A stretch of DNA of 17,503 nucleotides from positions 1 to 17,503 of the forward strand of contig CANFZJ010000025.1 of assembly GCA_947451445.1 (NCBI GenBank). The letters run 5' to 3'. Position 1 is the first letter of the stretch; every line of letters begins with the position of its first letter. Made by a program: the position numbers and the translations under genes. The notes below the pieces were generated by a model, which did no database searches, was not told where the DNA came from, and was given only the letters and a program-made list of their open reading frames with translations. The DNA comes from Comamonadaceae bacterium. Lineage in GTDB: Bacteria > Pseudomonadota > Gammaproteobacteria > Burkholderiales > Burkholderiaceae_C. This document shows positions 6,555-12,943 of the stretch, piece after piece.

Positions 6555-7523
6555 ATGCAACGCCGAAACCTACTCCCCACCCTGCTGGCCCTGGCCGCCC
6601 TGCCCTGGGTCGCCGCAGCACAAAACACGCCCGTCATCCATTTGATCGTGCCGTATGCCGCCGGGGGCCCGATTGACGCCACCGCGCGCATTCTGGCCGA
6701 GCGCGTAAAGGACACGCTGGGGCCGGTCATCATCGACAACAAACCCGGCGCAGGCGGCAACATCGGGGCCGACGCCATCGCCAAGGCGGCCCCCGACGGG
6801 CTCACCATCGGCATTGCCGCCACGGCCACCCACGCGGTCAACCCCTGGCTGTACCGCAAGATGCCGTACAACGCGGCCACCGACTTCGCGCCCATTACCC
6901 AGATCCTGCGCGTGCCCAACGTGCTGGTGGTCAACGCCGACACCGCCCGCCGCCTGCACATCAACACCCTGGCCGACCTGATCGCCTATGGCAAAGCCCA
7001 CCCCGGCAAGCTCAACTTTGCGTCAGGCGGCAACGGCAGCGCAGGCCACCTGGCGGGCGAGATGTTCAAGGCCCAGGCCGGGATATTTGCCGTACACATT
7101 CCCTACAACGGCGGCAACCCGGCCCAGCTGGCTCTGTTGTCGGGCCAGGTGGACTTCAACTTTGACAACCTGGCCACCGCCGCACCCAACATTCGCGCAG
7201 GCAAGCTCAAGGCACTGGCTGTCACCACGCTGCAGCCCAGCAGCGCCCTGCCCGATGTGCCCCCGGTAGCCAATACGCTCAAAGGCTTTGCCATCGACAC
7301 CTGGTGGGGCCTGGTCGCACCCGCAGGCACGCCCAAGAACGTTATCGCCCAGCTGAACCAGGCCTTCACCGCCGCGCTGCAGTCACCCGACACCCATGCC
7401 CGCTTTGCCAACCTGTTGGCCGAACCCGTACCCACCACGCCCGAAGCCTTTGGCGCGTTCATGCACGCAGAACGCGCCAAGTACGCCCAGGTGGTCAAGG
7501 CATCCGGCGCGCAGGTGGATTAA
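6555..7523 (+). CDS. Bug-family (TctC-like) periplasmic solute-binding protein
   Basis: A 322-residue extracytoplasmic receptor of the Bordetella uptake gene family, which usually binds carboxylates for tripartite tricarboxylate transporters. Residues 1 to about 22 are a signal peptide ending AAA. The mature protein begins with IHLIVPYAAGGPIDATAR, the Bug ligand-loop motif, followed by IIDNKPGAGGNIGADAIAKAAPDG, and later VPYxxxPAQLALLSGQVDFNFDNL-type and GLVAPAGTPK segments typical of the family. No TctA/TctB membrane genes are in the window, so it is an orphan receptor, as is frequent in Comamonadaceae. Ligand unknown. A 172-bp inverted-repeat element begins 5 bp after its stop. Confidence 0.92.
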   Translation: MQRRNLLPTLLALAALPWVAAAQNTPVIHLIVPYAAGGPIDATARILAERVKDTLGPVIIDNKPGAGGNIGADAIAKAAPDGLTIGIAATATHAVNPWLYRKMPYNAATDFAPITQILRVPNVLVVNADTARRLHINTLADLIAYGKAHPGKLNFASGGNGSAGHLAGEMFKAQAGIFAVHIPYNGGNPAQLALLSGQVDFNFDNLATAAPNIRAGKLKALAVTTLQPSSALPDVPPVANTLKGFAIDTWWGLVAPAGTPKNVIAQLNQAFTAALQSPDTHARFANLLAEPVPTTPEAFGAFMHAERAKYAQVVKASGAQVD

Positions 7524-7528
7524 AAGCA

Positions 7529-7700
7529 CCCTAGGAGCCTGTCGGACTTTCGGTACATCGGCTGCAATCCGACCGCAGCGGTCCATTTTTTACCGTCTTC
7601 TTGACCCATAGCGGAGATATGGGCCTGCAAATCCGGCAAAAACTGTCCTCGCTGGGGCCGAATTTCGCTTCGATGCCGAAAATCCGACAGACTCCTAGGG
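7529..7700. repeat. 172-bp MITE-like element with imperfect terminal inverted repeats
   Basis: The left end begins CCCTAGGAGCCTGTCGGAC (7529-7547) and continues to TTTCGG at 7553. The right end, read on the minus strand from 7700, begins CCCTAGGAGTCTGTCGGAT and also continues to TTTCGG. About 25 bp per end match with two differences. Read as minus-strand RNA, both differences become G-U pairs, so that strand could form an uninterrupted stem. The interior has smaller palindromes (GACCG-CAG-CGGTC; CCATA/TATGG). No ORF, and no clear target duplication. Confidence 0.75.
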
Positions 7701-7791
7701 ATTACCAGTACAGAGCCTCCACAGCACCGTTTTCTGCCCGGTTGGCAGCGGGCATTCTGTTAGATTTATCGTCTTCACACCGAAAGCACGC

Positions 7792-8406
7792 ATGTACACC
7801 AAGTCTTGTTTCATCGCCGCCGTATTGGCCTCACTCGCCGGGTCGGCGGCATTCGCTGCCAGCACCCCACCCGAAGTGGCATTCAAATCCGACAACTGGA
7901 CGGTAGTACGCTCCAGCGGCTTGTTTTCCAAAGGGGTTGAATGCACCGGTACCTACAAGGACGACAAAGGCATCCAGCTCAGCGTTGACGGGCTGTCCGT
8001 ACACCTGAACGGCGAGCTAAAAAGCATCACCGTGCGCTTTGACGACAAGCCCGCCCGCCCCGTGCGCTACGCCAGCCGCATGGAGCAAAACCTGCGCTCC
8101 GTGCAGATTTCGGGCGGCGACTTCTCCGAGCTTTTGGCCAGCAGCCGCCTGCGCGTGCAGTCCACCACCGCGTCCAGCGGCATCGTCAGCGAAGACGTGA
8201 ATCTGGCCGGCATCAAAGACGCGTACGCCAGCATCAAGAACGGTTGTGCCATGCCTGCCGCTGCAGTCGCTGCACCCGCCGCTGCCGCCCCGGCCATGGC
8301 CCCATCGGCCAAGCAGCCAAACGCCCCCACCTGCTCTGACGAGCAAATCACCCGCATGGAAGAGCAAGGCCTGAAGACGAAGCAGATTGTGGCGATCTGC
8401 CGGTAA
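7792..8406 (+). CDS. hypothetical exported protein
   Basis: A 204-residue protein of unknown function. Residues 1 to about 22 are a signal peptide (basic MYTK, hydrophobic core, AFAA cleavage). The mature region (about 23-150) looks like a beta-rich globular domain with one internal Cys (VECTGTY). An Ala/Pro linker follows, then a compact charged C-terminus, CSDEQITRMEEQGLKTKQIVAICR, with Cys near both ends that could form a disulphide and a short helical pair. GAAAG lies 6 nt before the ATG. It stands alone: a MITE-like element upstream and a hairpin repeat plus terminator downstream. Codon use matches its neighbours. Confidence 0.75.
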   Translation: MYTKSCFIAAVLASLAGSAAFAASTPPEVAFKSDNWTVVRSSGLFSKGVECTGTYKDDKGIQLSVDGLSVHLNGELKSITVRFDDKPARPVRYASRMEQNLRSVQISGGDFSELLASSRLRVQSTTASSGIVSEDVNLAGIKDAYASIKNGCAMPAAAVAAPAAAAPAMAPSAKQPNAPTCSDEQITRMEEQGLKTKQIVAICR

Positions 8407-8460
8407 GCTATAGTTTTAATAGCTGCTTGCGCACAGCCTACGTGCGCAAGCGACCTAAAA
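8404..8460 (-). repeat. dispersed hairpin repeat, copy D
   Basis: Core arms CTTGCGCA (8426-8433) and TGCGCAAG (8443-8450) pair perfectly across a 9-nt loop. The flanks TTTTAATAGCTG and CGACCTAAAA are the reverse-oriented counterparts of those in copy A. The repeat starts at the stop codon of the hypothetical exported gene. Confidence 0.82.
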
Positions 8461-8461
8461 C

Positions 8462-8501
8462 GCAAAAAGCCGCACTACTTCAATTTTGTGCGGCTTTTTG
8501 C
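8462..8501. terminator. bidirectional intrinsic terminator
   Basis: GCAAAAAGCCGCAC (8462-8475) and GTGCGGCTTTTTGC (8488-8501) form a perfect 14-bp stem with a 12-nt loop. The A-run and T-run allow termination from both sides. It serves the hypothetical exported gene (plus) and pmbA (minus), which converge here. Confidence 0.92.
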
Positions 8502-8514
8502 ATGGTGCAGGCTA

Positions 8515-8617
8515 ATTCCGTTTCCATTTCAATACGAGATTAGGCGCGAAGCCGCAGACAGTGCTGTAGCACGGCAAGGCAAGGCAACGACATATCGGAT
8601 TGAAATGGAGACGGAAT
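8515..8617. repeat. 103-bp MITE-like palindromic element downstream of pmbA
   Basis: The ends form a 26-bp inverted repeat with about three differences: ATTCCGTTTCCATTTCAAT (from 8515) against the reverse complement of ATTGAAATGGAGACGGAAT (ending 8617), plus CGA/TCG beyond. The interior (GCAGACAGTGCTGTAGCACGG) contains a smaller GTGCTGTAGCAC palindrome. No ORF. It ends 3 bp from the pmbA stop codon, so pmbA mRNA would carry it before the terminator. Confidence 0.75.
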
Positions 8618-8620
8618 AAC

Positions 8621-10012
8621 TCAGCTCCCCGCTACCTTCATCTTATTGACCAAGATCGAGCCCACCGTCTTGGCGCCGTAGTTGTAGGTGTCCGCGCCAA
8701 TCGCCTGGATTCCCTTGAACATGGTCTTCAGGTTGCCCGCGATGGTGATCTCTTCCACGGGGAAAGCGATCTCGCCGTTCTCCACCCAGAAGCCGCTGGC
8801 CCCGCGCGAATAGTCGCCGGTGACGTAGTTCACGCCCTGGCCCATCAGCTCGATGACGAACAGGCCCGTGCCCAGTTTGCGCAGCATCGCGTCCAGATCG
8901 TCGCCGGGGCGGGTGCGGCTGGAGGTGAGCACCAGGTTGTGCGAACCGCCCGCGTTGCCGGTGGTCTTCATGCCCAGTTTGCGGGCCGAATAGCTGCCCA
9001 GAAAGTAGCCCTCGACCACGCCCGCGTCCACCACCTTGCGGGCCTTGACGCGCACGCCTTCGTCGTCAAACGGCGAGCTGCCCTTGCCGCGCTTGATGAA
9101 CGGGTCTTCCATCAAATCAATGTGCTTGGGGAAGATTTGCTTGCCCAGCGAGTCCAGCAGAAACGTGCTCTTGCGGTACAGCGCACCGCCGCTCACCGCC
9201 TGCACAAAGCCGCCCAGCAGCCCGGCGGCCAGGGGCGACTCGAACAATACCGGGCATTCTGTCGTGGGAATCTTGCGCGACTTCAGGCGGCTCAGGGCGC
9301 GCTGGGCGGCGTAGCGGCCCACGTCCTGCGGCGACGCCAGCTCGGCCGCGTCGCGCATCGAGCTGTACCACGAGTCGCGCTGCATGCCGCTGCCCTTGCC
9401 CGCAATCGGGGCCACCGACAGCGAATGCCGCGAGCTGGCATAGCCGCCCCGAAAGCCGTTGGTGTGCGCCGTGAAAAAGTGCGACTGCTGGGCCGACACG
9501 CCCGCGCCTTCGCTGTTGGTGATGTGCTTGCTGGTTTGCAGGGCGGCGGCCTCGCATTCCATGGCGATCTGGGCGGCGTCTTCGCTGGTCAGGGCCCAGG
9601 GGTGGAACAGGTCCAGATCGACCTGCTTTTTGGCGATGTCTTTGGCGTCGGCCAGGCCTGCAGCCGGGTCTTCGGCGGTAAAGCGGGCGATATCAAACGC
9701 GGCTTTGACCGTCTGCTGGATCGCGGCCTTGGAGAAGTCAGAGGTGCTGGCATTGCCCCGGCGCTTGCCCACATAGACCGTAATGCCCAGGCCCTTGTCG
9801 CGGTTGCGCTCCACCGTTTCCAGCGCGCCTTTGCGCACCGAAACGCTCAGGCCACAGCCCTCGGAGGCCTCGGCCCCGGCGTTGGTTGCGCCCAGTTTTT
9901 TGGCGTGGGCCAGGGCACTGTCTACCAGTTCTTCAAAGAACGGGCGGCTGTAGGCAAAGCCGCTGTCGGGGCGGCGGTCGGCGTGCGCGGGGGTGGAATC
10001 TGGTTTTTTCAT
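8621..10012 (-). CDS. pmbA: PmbA/TldE-type subunit of the TldD-PmbA metalloprotease
   Basis: Partner of TldD in the cytosolic TldD/TldE protease, known in enterobacteria for microcin B17 maturation and CcdA degradation. The 463-residue length and sequence fit PmbA: the N-terminal domain has EASEGCGLSVSVRKGALETVERNRDKGLGITVYVGKR-like sequence; the middle has PVLFESPLAAGLLGGFVQAVSGGALYRKST; the C-terminal half has PFDDEGV, GSYSARKLGMKTTGNAGG, NYVTGDYSRGASGFWVENGEI and PVEEITIAGNL. The HExxxH metal motif belongs to TldD and is absent here, as expected for PmbA. It is divergent from darP, an arrangement also seen in E. coli (pmbA-yjgA). tldD is not in the window. Confidence 0.95.
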   Translation of the reverse strand: MKKPDSTPAHADRRPDSGFAYSRPFFEELVDSALAHAKKLGATNAGAEASEGCGLSVSVRKGALETVERNRDKGLGITVYVGKRRGNASTSDFSKAAIQQTVKAAFDIARFTAEDPAAGLADAKDIAKKQVDLDLFHPWALTSEDAAQIAMECEAAALQTSKHITNSEGAGVSAQQSHFFTAHTNGFRGGYASSRHSLSVAPIAGKGSGMQRDSWYSSMRDAAELASPQDVGRYAAQRALSRLKSRKIPTTECPVLFESPLAAGLLGGFVQAVSGGALYRKSTFLLDSLGKQIFPKHIDLMEDPFIKRGKGSSPFDDEGVRVKARKVVDAGVVEGYFLGSYSARKLGMKTTGNAGGSHNLVLTSSRTRPGDDLDAMLRKLGTGLFVIELMGQGVNYVTGDYSRGASGFWVENGEIAFPVEEITIAGNLKTMFKGIQAIGADTYNYGAKTVGSILVNKMKVAGS

Positions 10013-10099
10013 GTGGCGGCTATGATACTTGGCCGCGCCGCGCCCCCGGTCGCACCCCGCGCCCCGCGCCTTGCGCCAACCCCTTCCCCCGAAAAAAAC

Positions 10100-10756
10100 A
10101 TGTCACGCACACTCACCAAAGGCTATTACGTCCAGGGCAAATTCGTTGCCGAAGGCAGCGAACTGGACATCCAGCTCAAGGCCGAACTCAAGGGCACAGA
10201 CGCCTCCAGCCGCACCGACCTCAAAAAAGAAAGCGACGAACTGCAAGCCCTGGGCGAATCTTTGCTGACTCTGCGCATCGACCTGCTCAAAAAACTGCAA
10301 CTAGGCGAAAAATTTGCCGACGCCATCAGCGACGCCAAGCGCATCACCAACTTTGAAGGCAAGCGCCGCCAGATGCAGTACATCGGCAAGCTGATGCGTA
10401 AACAAGAGCCCGCCATGCTGCAAGCCATGCGCGACGCCCTGCACGTACAGCGCAACGGCTCGGCGCAAGAAAACCTGGCCCTGCACAAGGCCGAAACCTG
10501 GCGCAACCGCCTGATTGCCGAAGACGGCGCGTTTGGCGAATGGATCGTCGGCTTCCCGGACACCGACTCGCAGCAGCTGCGCGCCCTCATCCGCCAAGCC
10601 CGCAAAGACGCCACCCCCGAAAAGCCCGGCGCCCTGCCCCGCCACGGCCGCGCCTACCGCGACATCTTCCAGCTGGTGCGCGAACAGTTGGCCGAGGGCG
10701 ACGGTCCGCTGAACGACGGCGCCATCGACGAATCCCGCCAAGCCGACGAAGAATGA
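10100..10756 (+). CDS. darP: DarP/YjgA-family 50S ribosome assembly factor
   Basis: A 218-residue, highly charged protein that in E. coli binds late 50S precursors near the peptidyl transferase centre. Evidence: helical charged sequence with SRTDLKKESDELQALGESLLTL, DAISDAKRITNFEGKRRQMQYIGKLMR (the family's most conserved block) and a C-terminal GRAYRDIFQLVREQL. The start at 10100 is where family similarity begins; the frame stays open far upstream only because it runs antisense to pmbA. The N-terminal region makes it somewhat longer than E. coli YjgA. The C-rich leader has no clear Shine-Dalgarno, only an A-run. It is divergent from pmbA, and its stop overlaps the mogA start by 4 nt (ATGA), pointing to coupled translation. 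Confidence 0.93.
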   Translation: MSRTLTKGYYVQGKFVAEGSELDIQLKAELKGTDASSRTDLKKESDELQALGESLLTLRIDLLKKLQLGEKFADAISDAKRITNFEGKRRQMQYIGKLMRKQEPAMLQAMRDALHVQRNGSAQENLALHKAETWRNRLIAEDGAFGEWIVGFPDTDSQQLRALIRQARKDATPEKPGALPRHGRAYRDIFQLVREQLAEGDGPLNDGAIDESRQADEE

Positions 10757-11331
10757 GCGCGTTCGACCCGGTAAAAATCGGCATCGTCTCGGTCAGCGAC
10801 CGGGCCAGCAGCGGCGTCTACGCCGACCTGGGCCTGCCCGCGCTGCAAGACTGGCTGGCCCGCGCGCTGAAGAACCCCATCGAATTCGTGCCCCGCCTGA
10901 TCCCCGACGAGCAAGCCCAGATCAGCGCCACGCTGGTGGAGCTGGTCGATGCCGGTTGCGCCCTGGTGCTGACCACCGGCGGCACCGGCCCGGCCCTGCG
11001 CGACGTAACGCCCGAAGCCACCCTGGCCATCGCCGACAAAGAGATGCCCGGCTTTGGCGAGCAAATGCGCCAGATCAGCCTGCAGTTTGTGCCCACCGCC
11101 ATCCTGTCGCGCCAAACCGCCGTCATCCGTGGCAGCAGCCTCATCATCAACCTGCCCGGCCAGCCCAAAGCCATCGCCGAGACGCTGGAAGGCCTGCCCG
11201 CCCTGGGCACGCCCGGCATCTTCGCGGCAGTGCCGTACTGCATCGACCTGATCGGCGGGCCGTATCTGGAGACCGATGGTGCGGTGTGCAAGGCGTTCCG
11301 GCCCAAGTCGGCCGTTCGGACTTCGGTATAA
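10753..11331 (+). CDS. mogA: molybdopterin adenylyltransferase
   Basis: Adenylylates molybdopterin to MPT-AMP before molybdate insertion in molybdenum cofactor synthesis; cytosolic trimer. The 192 residues match MogA length (about 195). Motifs: KIGIVSVSDRASSGVYADLGLPAL at the N-terminus, then LVLTTGGTGPALRDVTPEAT, the MPT-binding signature with the catalytic Asp in RDVTPE, and a C-terminal SSLIINLPGQPKAIAETLEGL. The start at 10753 overlaps the darP stop; upstream continuation in frame is antisense-like and unrelated. No other moa/moe genes are nearby. A dispersed hairpin repeat begins directly at its 3' end. Confidence 0.95.
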   Translation: MSAFDPVKIGIVSVSDRASSGVYADLGLPALQDWLARALKNPIEFVPRLIPDEQAQISATLVELVDAGCALVLTTGGTGPALRDVTPEATLAIADKEMPGFGEQMRQISLQFVPTAILSRQTAVIRGSSLIINLPGQPKAIAETLEGLPALGTPGIFAAVPYCIDLIGGPYLETDGAVCKAFRPKSAVRTSV

Positions 11332-11382
11332 AAATAGGCTCTAGCGCACATTCCACCTGCGCTAGTAGCTATTAAAAACAGA
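11330..11382 (+). repeat. dispersed hairpin repeat, copy B
   Basis: Core arms CTAGCGCA (11341-11348) and TGCGCTAG (11358-11365) pair perfectly across a 9-nt loop. Flanks AAAATAGGCT and TAGCTATTAAAAACAGAGC match the family. It fills nearly the whole mogA-phzF gap and ends 9 nt before the phzF ATG, so the only purine-rich ribosome-binding candidate (AGAG) is repeat sequence. Confidence 0.83.
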
Positions 11383-11391
11383 GCAATCAGC

Positions 11392-12225
11392 ATGTCCATC
11401 CTGAAACTGGCCGCCTTCTCTGACGGCCACCAAGGCGGTAACCCGGCGGGTGTGTGGATCGGTGACGCCCTGCCAGGTGCTGCCGACATGCAGCGCATCG
11501 CTGCCGAGGTGGGGTTTTCTGAAACCGCCTTCGCTGCTCCCGTCGCGGGTGGCTGGCGGGTGCGCTACTTTTCGCCCGAAACCGAGGTGCCGTTCTGCGG
11601 CCACGCCACGGTTGCGCTGGGGGCCGCGCTGGCCCAACAGCAGGGCGATGGCGTGTTCGCGCTGACGCTGAACCAGGCGCAGATCACCGTCGAAGGCCGT
11701 CGCAACGGCAGTTTGGTAGCCGCCGCATTGCAGTCGCCGCCCACCCGCAGCCAGCCCGCACCCTCCGCGCTGGTGGTCGATGCGCTGGCCTTGTTCGGCT
11801 ACGTGGCCGAAGACCTGGACCCGCGCCTCCCGCCCGCGCTGGTCCACGCTGGCGCTGACCACTTGCTGCTGGCGCTGCACAGCCGCGCCGCCCTGGCCGC
11901 CATGCACTACGACCTGGCCGCGGGCCGGGTGCTGATGCGCCGCGCGGGCTGGGCCACCATCGTGCTGCTGGTGGCTGAAACCGCGCAGCGCTTCCACACC
12001 CGCAACGCCTTCGCCAGCGGCGGCGTGCTGGAAGACCCTGCCACCGGGTCCGCCACGGCCGCGTTGGCAGGCTATCTGCGCGACCTGGGTTGGCCGCACG
12101 GCGGTGTGATCGACATCGTGCAGGGCGAAGACATGGGCATGCGCTCGCTGCTGCGGGCCGAGTTCTCCAGCACGCCGGGCAGCTCGGTCCGCGTGTCGGG
12201 CACGGCGCGGTTGATGGCGGCTTAG
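11392..12225 (+). CDS. PhzF-family isomerase/epimerase-like protein
   Basis: A 277-residue cytosolic protein with the diaminopimelate-epimerase-like fold of the PhzF family. Visible landmarks: an N-terminal AFSDGHQGGNPAGVWIGD motif; GFSETAF, placing the catalytic Glu at residue 44; VRYFSPETEVPFCGHATVALG (Cys69, Gly-His-Ala-Thr); and FASGGVLEDPATGSATAALAGYL near the C-terminus, forming the second half of the active site. PhzF itself acts in phenazine synthesis, but most members are uncharacterised and no phenazine genes are present. The substrate is therefore unknown. Same strand as mogA but separated by a hairpin repeat, so operon membership is uncertain. Confidence 0.9.
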   Translation: MSILKLAAFSDGHQGGNPAGVWIGDALPGAADMQRIAAEVGFSETAFAAPVAGGWRVRYFSPETEVPFCGHATVALGAALAQQQGDGVFALTLNQAQITVEGRRNGSLVAAALQSPPTRSQPAPSALVVDALALFGYVAEDLDPRLPPALVHAGADHLLLALHSRAALAAMHYDLAAGRVLMRRAGWATIVLLVAETAQRFHTRNAFASGGVLEDPATGSATAALAGYLRDLGWPHGGVIDIVQGEDMGMRSLLRAEFSSTPGSSVRVSGTARLMAA

Positions 12226-12283
12226 TTTGCTATCAAAATAGAAGCTACTTGCGCAGGTAGTATCTGCGCTAGAGGCCTAAAAG
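12226..12283 (-). repeat. dispersed hairpin repeat, copy C
   Basis: Arms CTTGCGCA (12248-12255) and TGCGCTAG (12265-12272) with a 9-nt loop; one arm position is mismatched. The reverse complement of the surrounding sequence matches copy A closely, including TTTAGGCCTCTAGCGCA and TTTGATAGC ends. It lies between convergent phzF and the Uma2 gene, where no classical terminator is seen. Confidence 0.82.
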
Positions 12284-12293
12284 GTTTGTATTT

Positions 12294-12911
12294 TCAGGCC
12301 ACGCCGGTGGGGGCTGCATCGGCCAGTTTATCTGGCTCCACACCCTCAAACACATCCGCCAGCGGCCATTGCAGCCCCACACTGGCGAATTCGCAGGGCC
12401 CTGGGTTGTGGGCATCCCAGGCATACAGTTCAAACCGGTTGGCGGCATTGCGGCGGTACACCTCCACCGTGCGGGCTTGCGGGTCCAGCAGCACGTATTC
12501 CTGCAAGCTGGGTAGCTGGCGGTAGGCCGCAAATTTACCCCCCCGGTCCCAGCTGGCGGTGCTGTCAGACAGCACTTCGACGACCAACAGCGGCGCGGCG
12601 GCAAACAGCGACTGGCCGTCATGCCCCTGGGGCGGGCAATTCACCACCACGTCGGGGTAGAAGTAGGCATCCGCCGCTTGCACCTGCACCCGCACGTCGG
12701 TCATGAACACTTTGCAGGGAGCGCCTTTGAGGTGGTTGCGCAGGGCCAGATAGGCATTTCCTATCAAAGTATTGTGGTTCTGCGTGCCGCCCGCCATGGC
12801 AAAGACTTCGCCCTGGAAGTATTCGTGGCGCAGGCCCTGCCCGGCCTCCCAGGCCAGATACGCGTCGGCGGTCAGTCGGTGTTGGGGTTGGGCGTGGGAC
12901 ATGGCAGCCAT
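12294..12911 (-). CDS. Uma2-family (DUF820) putative PD-(D/E)XK nuclease
   Basis: A 205-residue protein of the Uma2/DUF820 family, a restriction-endonuclease-fold group abundant in cyanobacteria and scattered elsewhere, with poorly known roles. Motifs in order: LTADAYLAWE and HEYFQGEVFAMAGGT (Glu36); MTDVRVQV; FYPDVVV (Asp87); LLVVEVLSDSTASWDRGGKFAAYR with the acidic Glu112 and Lys126 of the active site; and LQEYVLLDPQARTVEVYRR. All expected catalytic positions are present, so it should be intact. ATG 12911 is preferred over 12902 because AGG lies 5 nt before it. It follows the DUF5666 lipoprotein gene by 32 nt on the same strand and may share its transcript. A run of nine Cs (12933-12941, plus strand) lies in the gap. 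Confidence 0.88.
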   Translation of the reverse strand: MAAMSHAQPQHRLTADAYLAWEAGQGLRHEYFQGEVFAMAGGTQNHNTLIGNAYLALRNHLKGAPCKVFMTDVRVQVQAADAYFYPDVVVNCPPQGHDGQSLFAAAPLLVVEVLSDSTASWDRGGKFAAYRQLPSLQEYVLLDPQARTVEVYRRNAANRFELYAWDAHNPGPCEFASVGLQWPLADVFEGVEPDKLADAAPTGVA

Positions 12912-12943
12912 CGTAACCTGTGGCGCCAGCGTCCCCCCCCCAC

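Noticed and set aside
8600..10099. Very long plus-strand open frame (about 500 codons) opposite pmbA, joined in frame to darP
   Set aside because: It is a high-GC antisense shadow of pmbA: its translation is rich in Ala, Gly, Arg and His without domain motifs, while the minus strand encodes a complete PmbA. The real darP begins at 10100.
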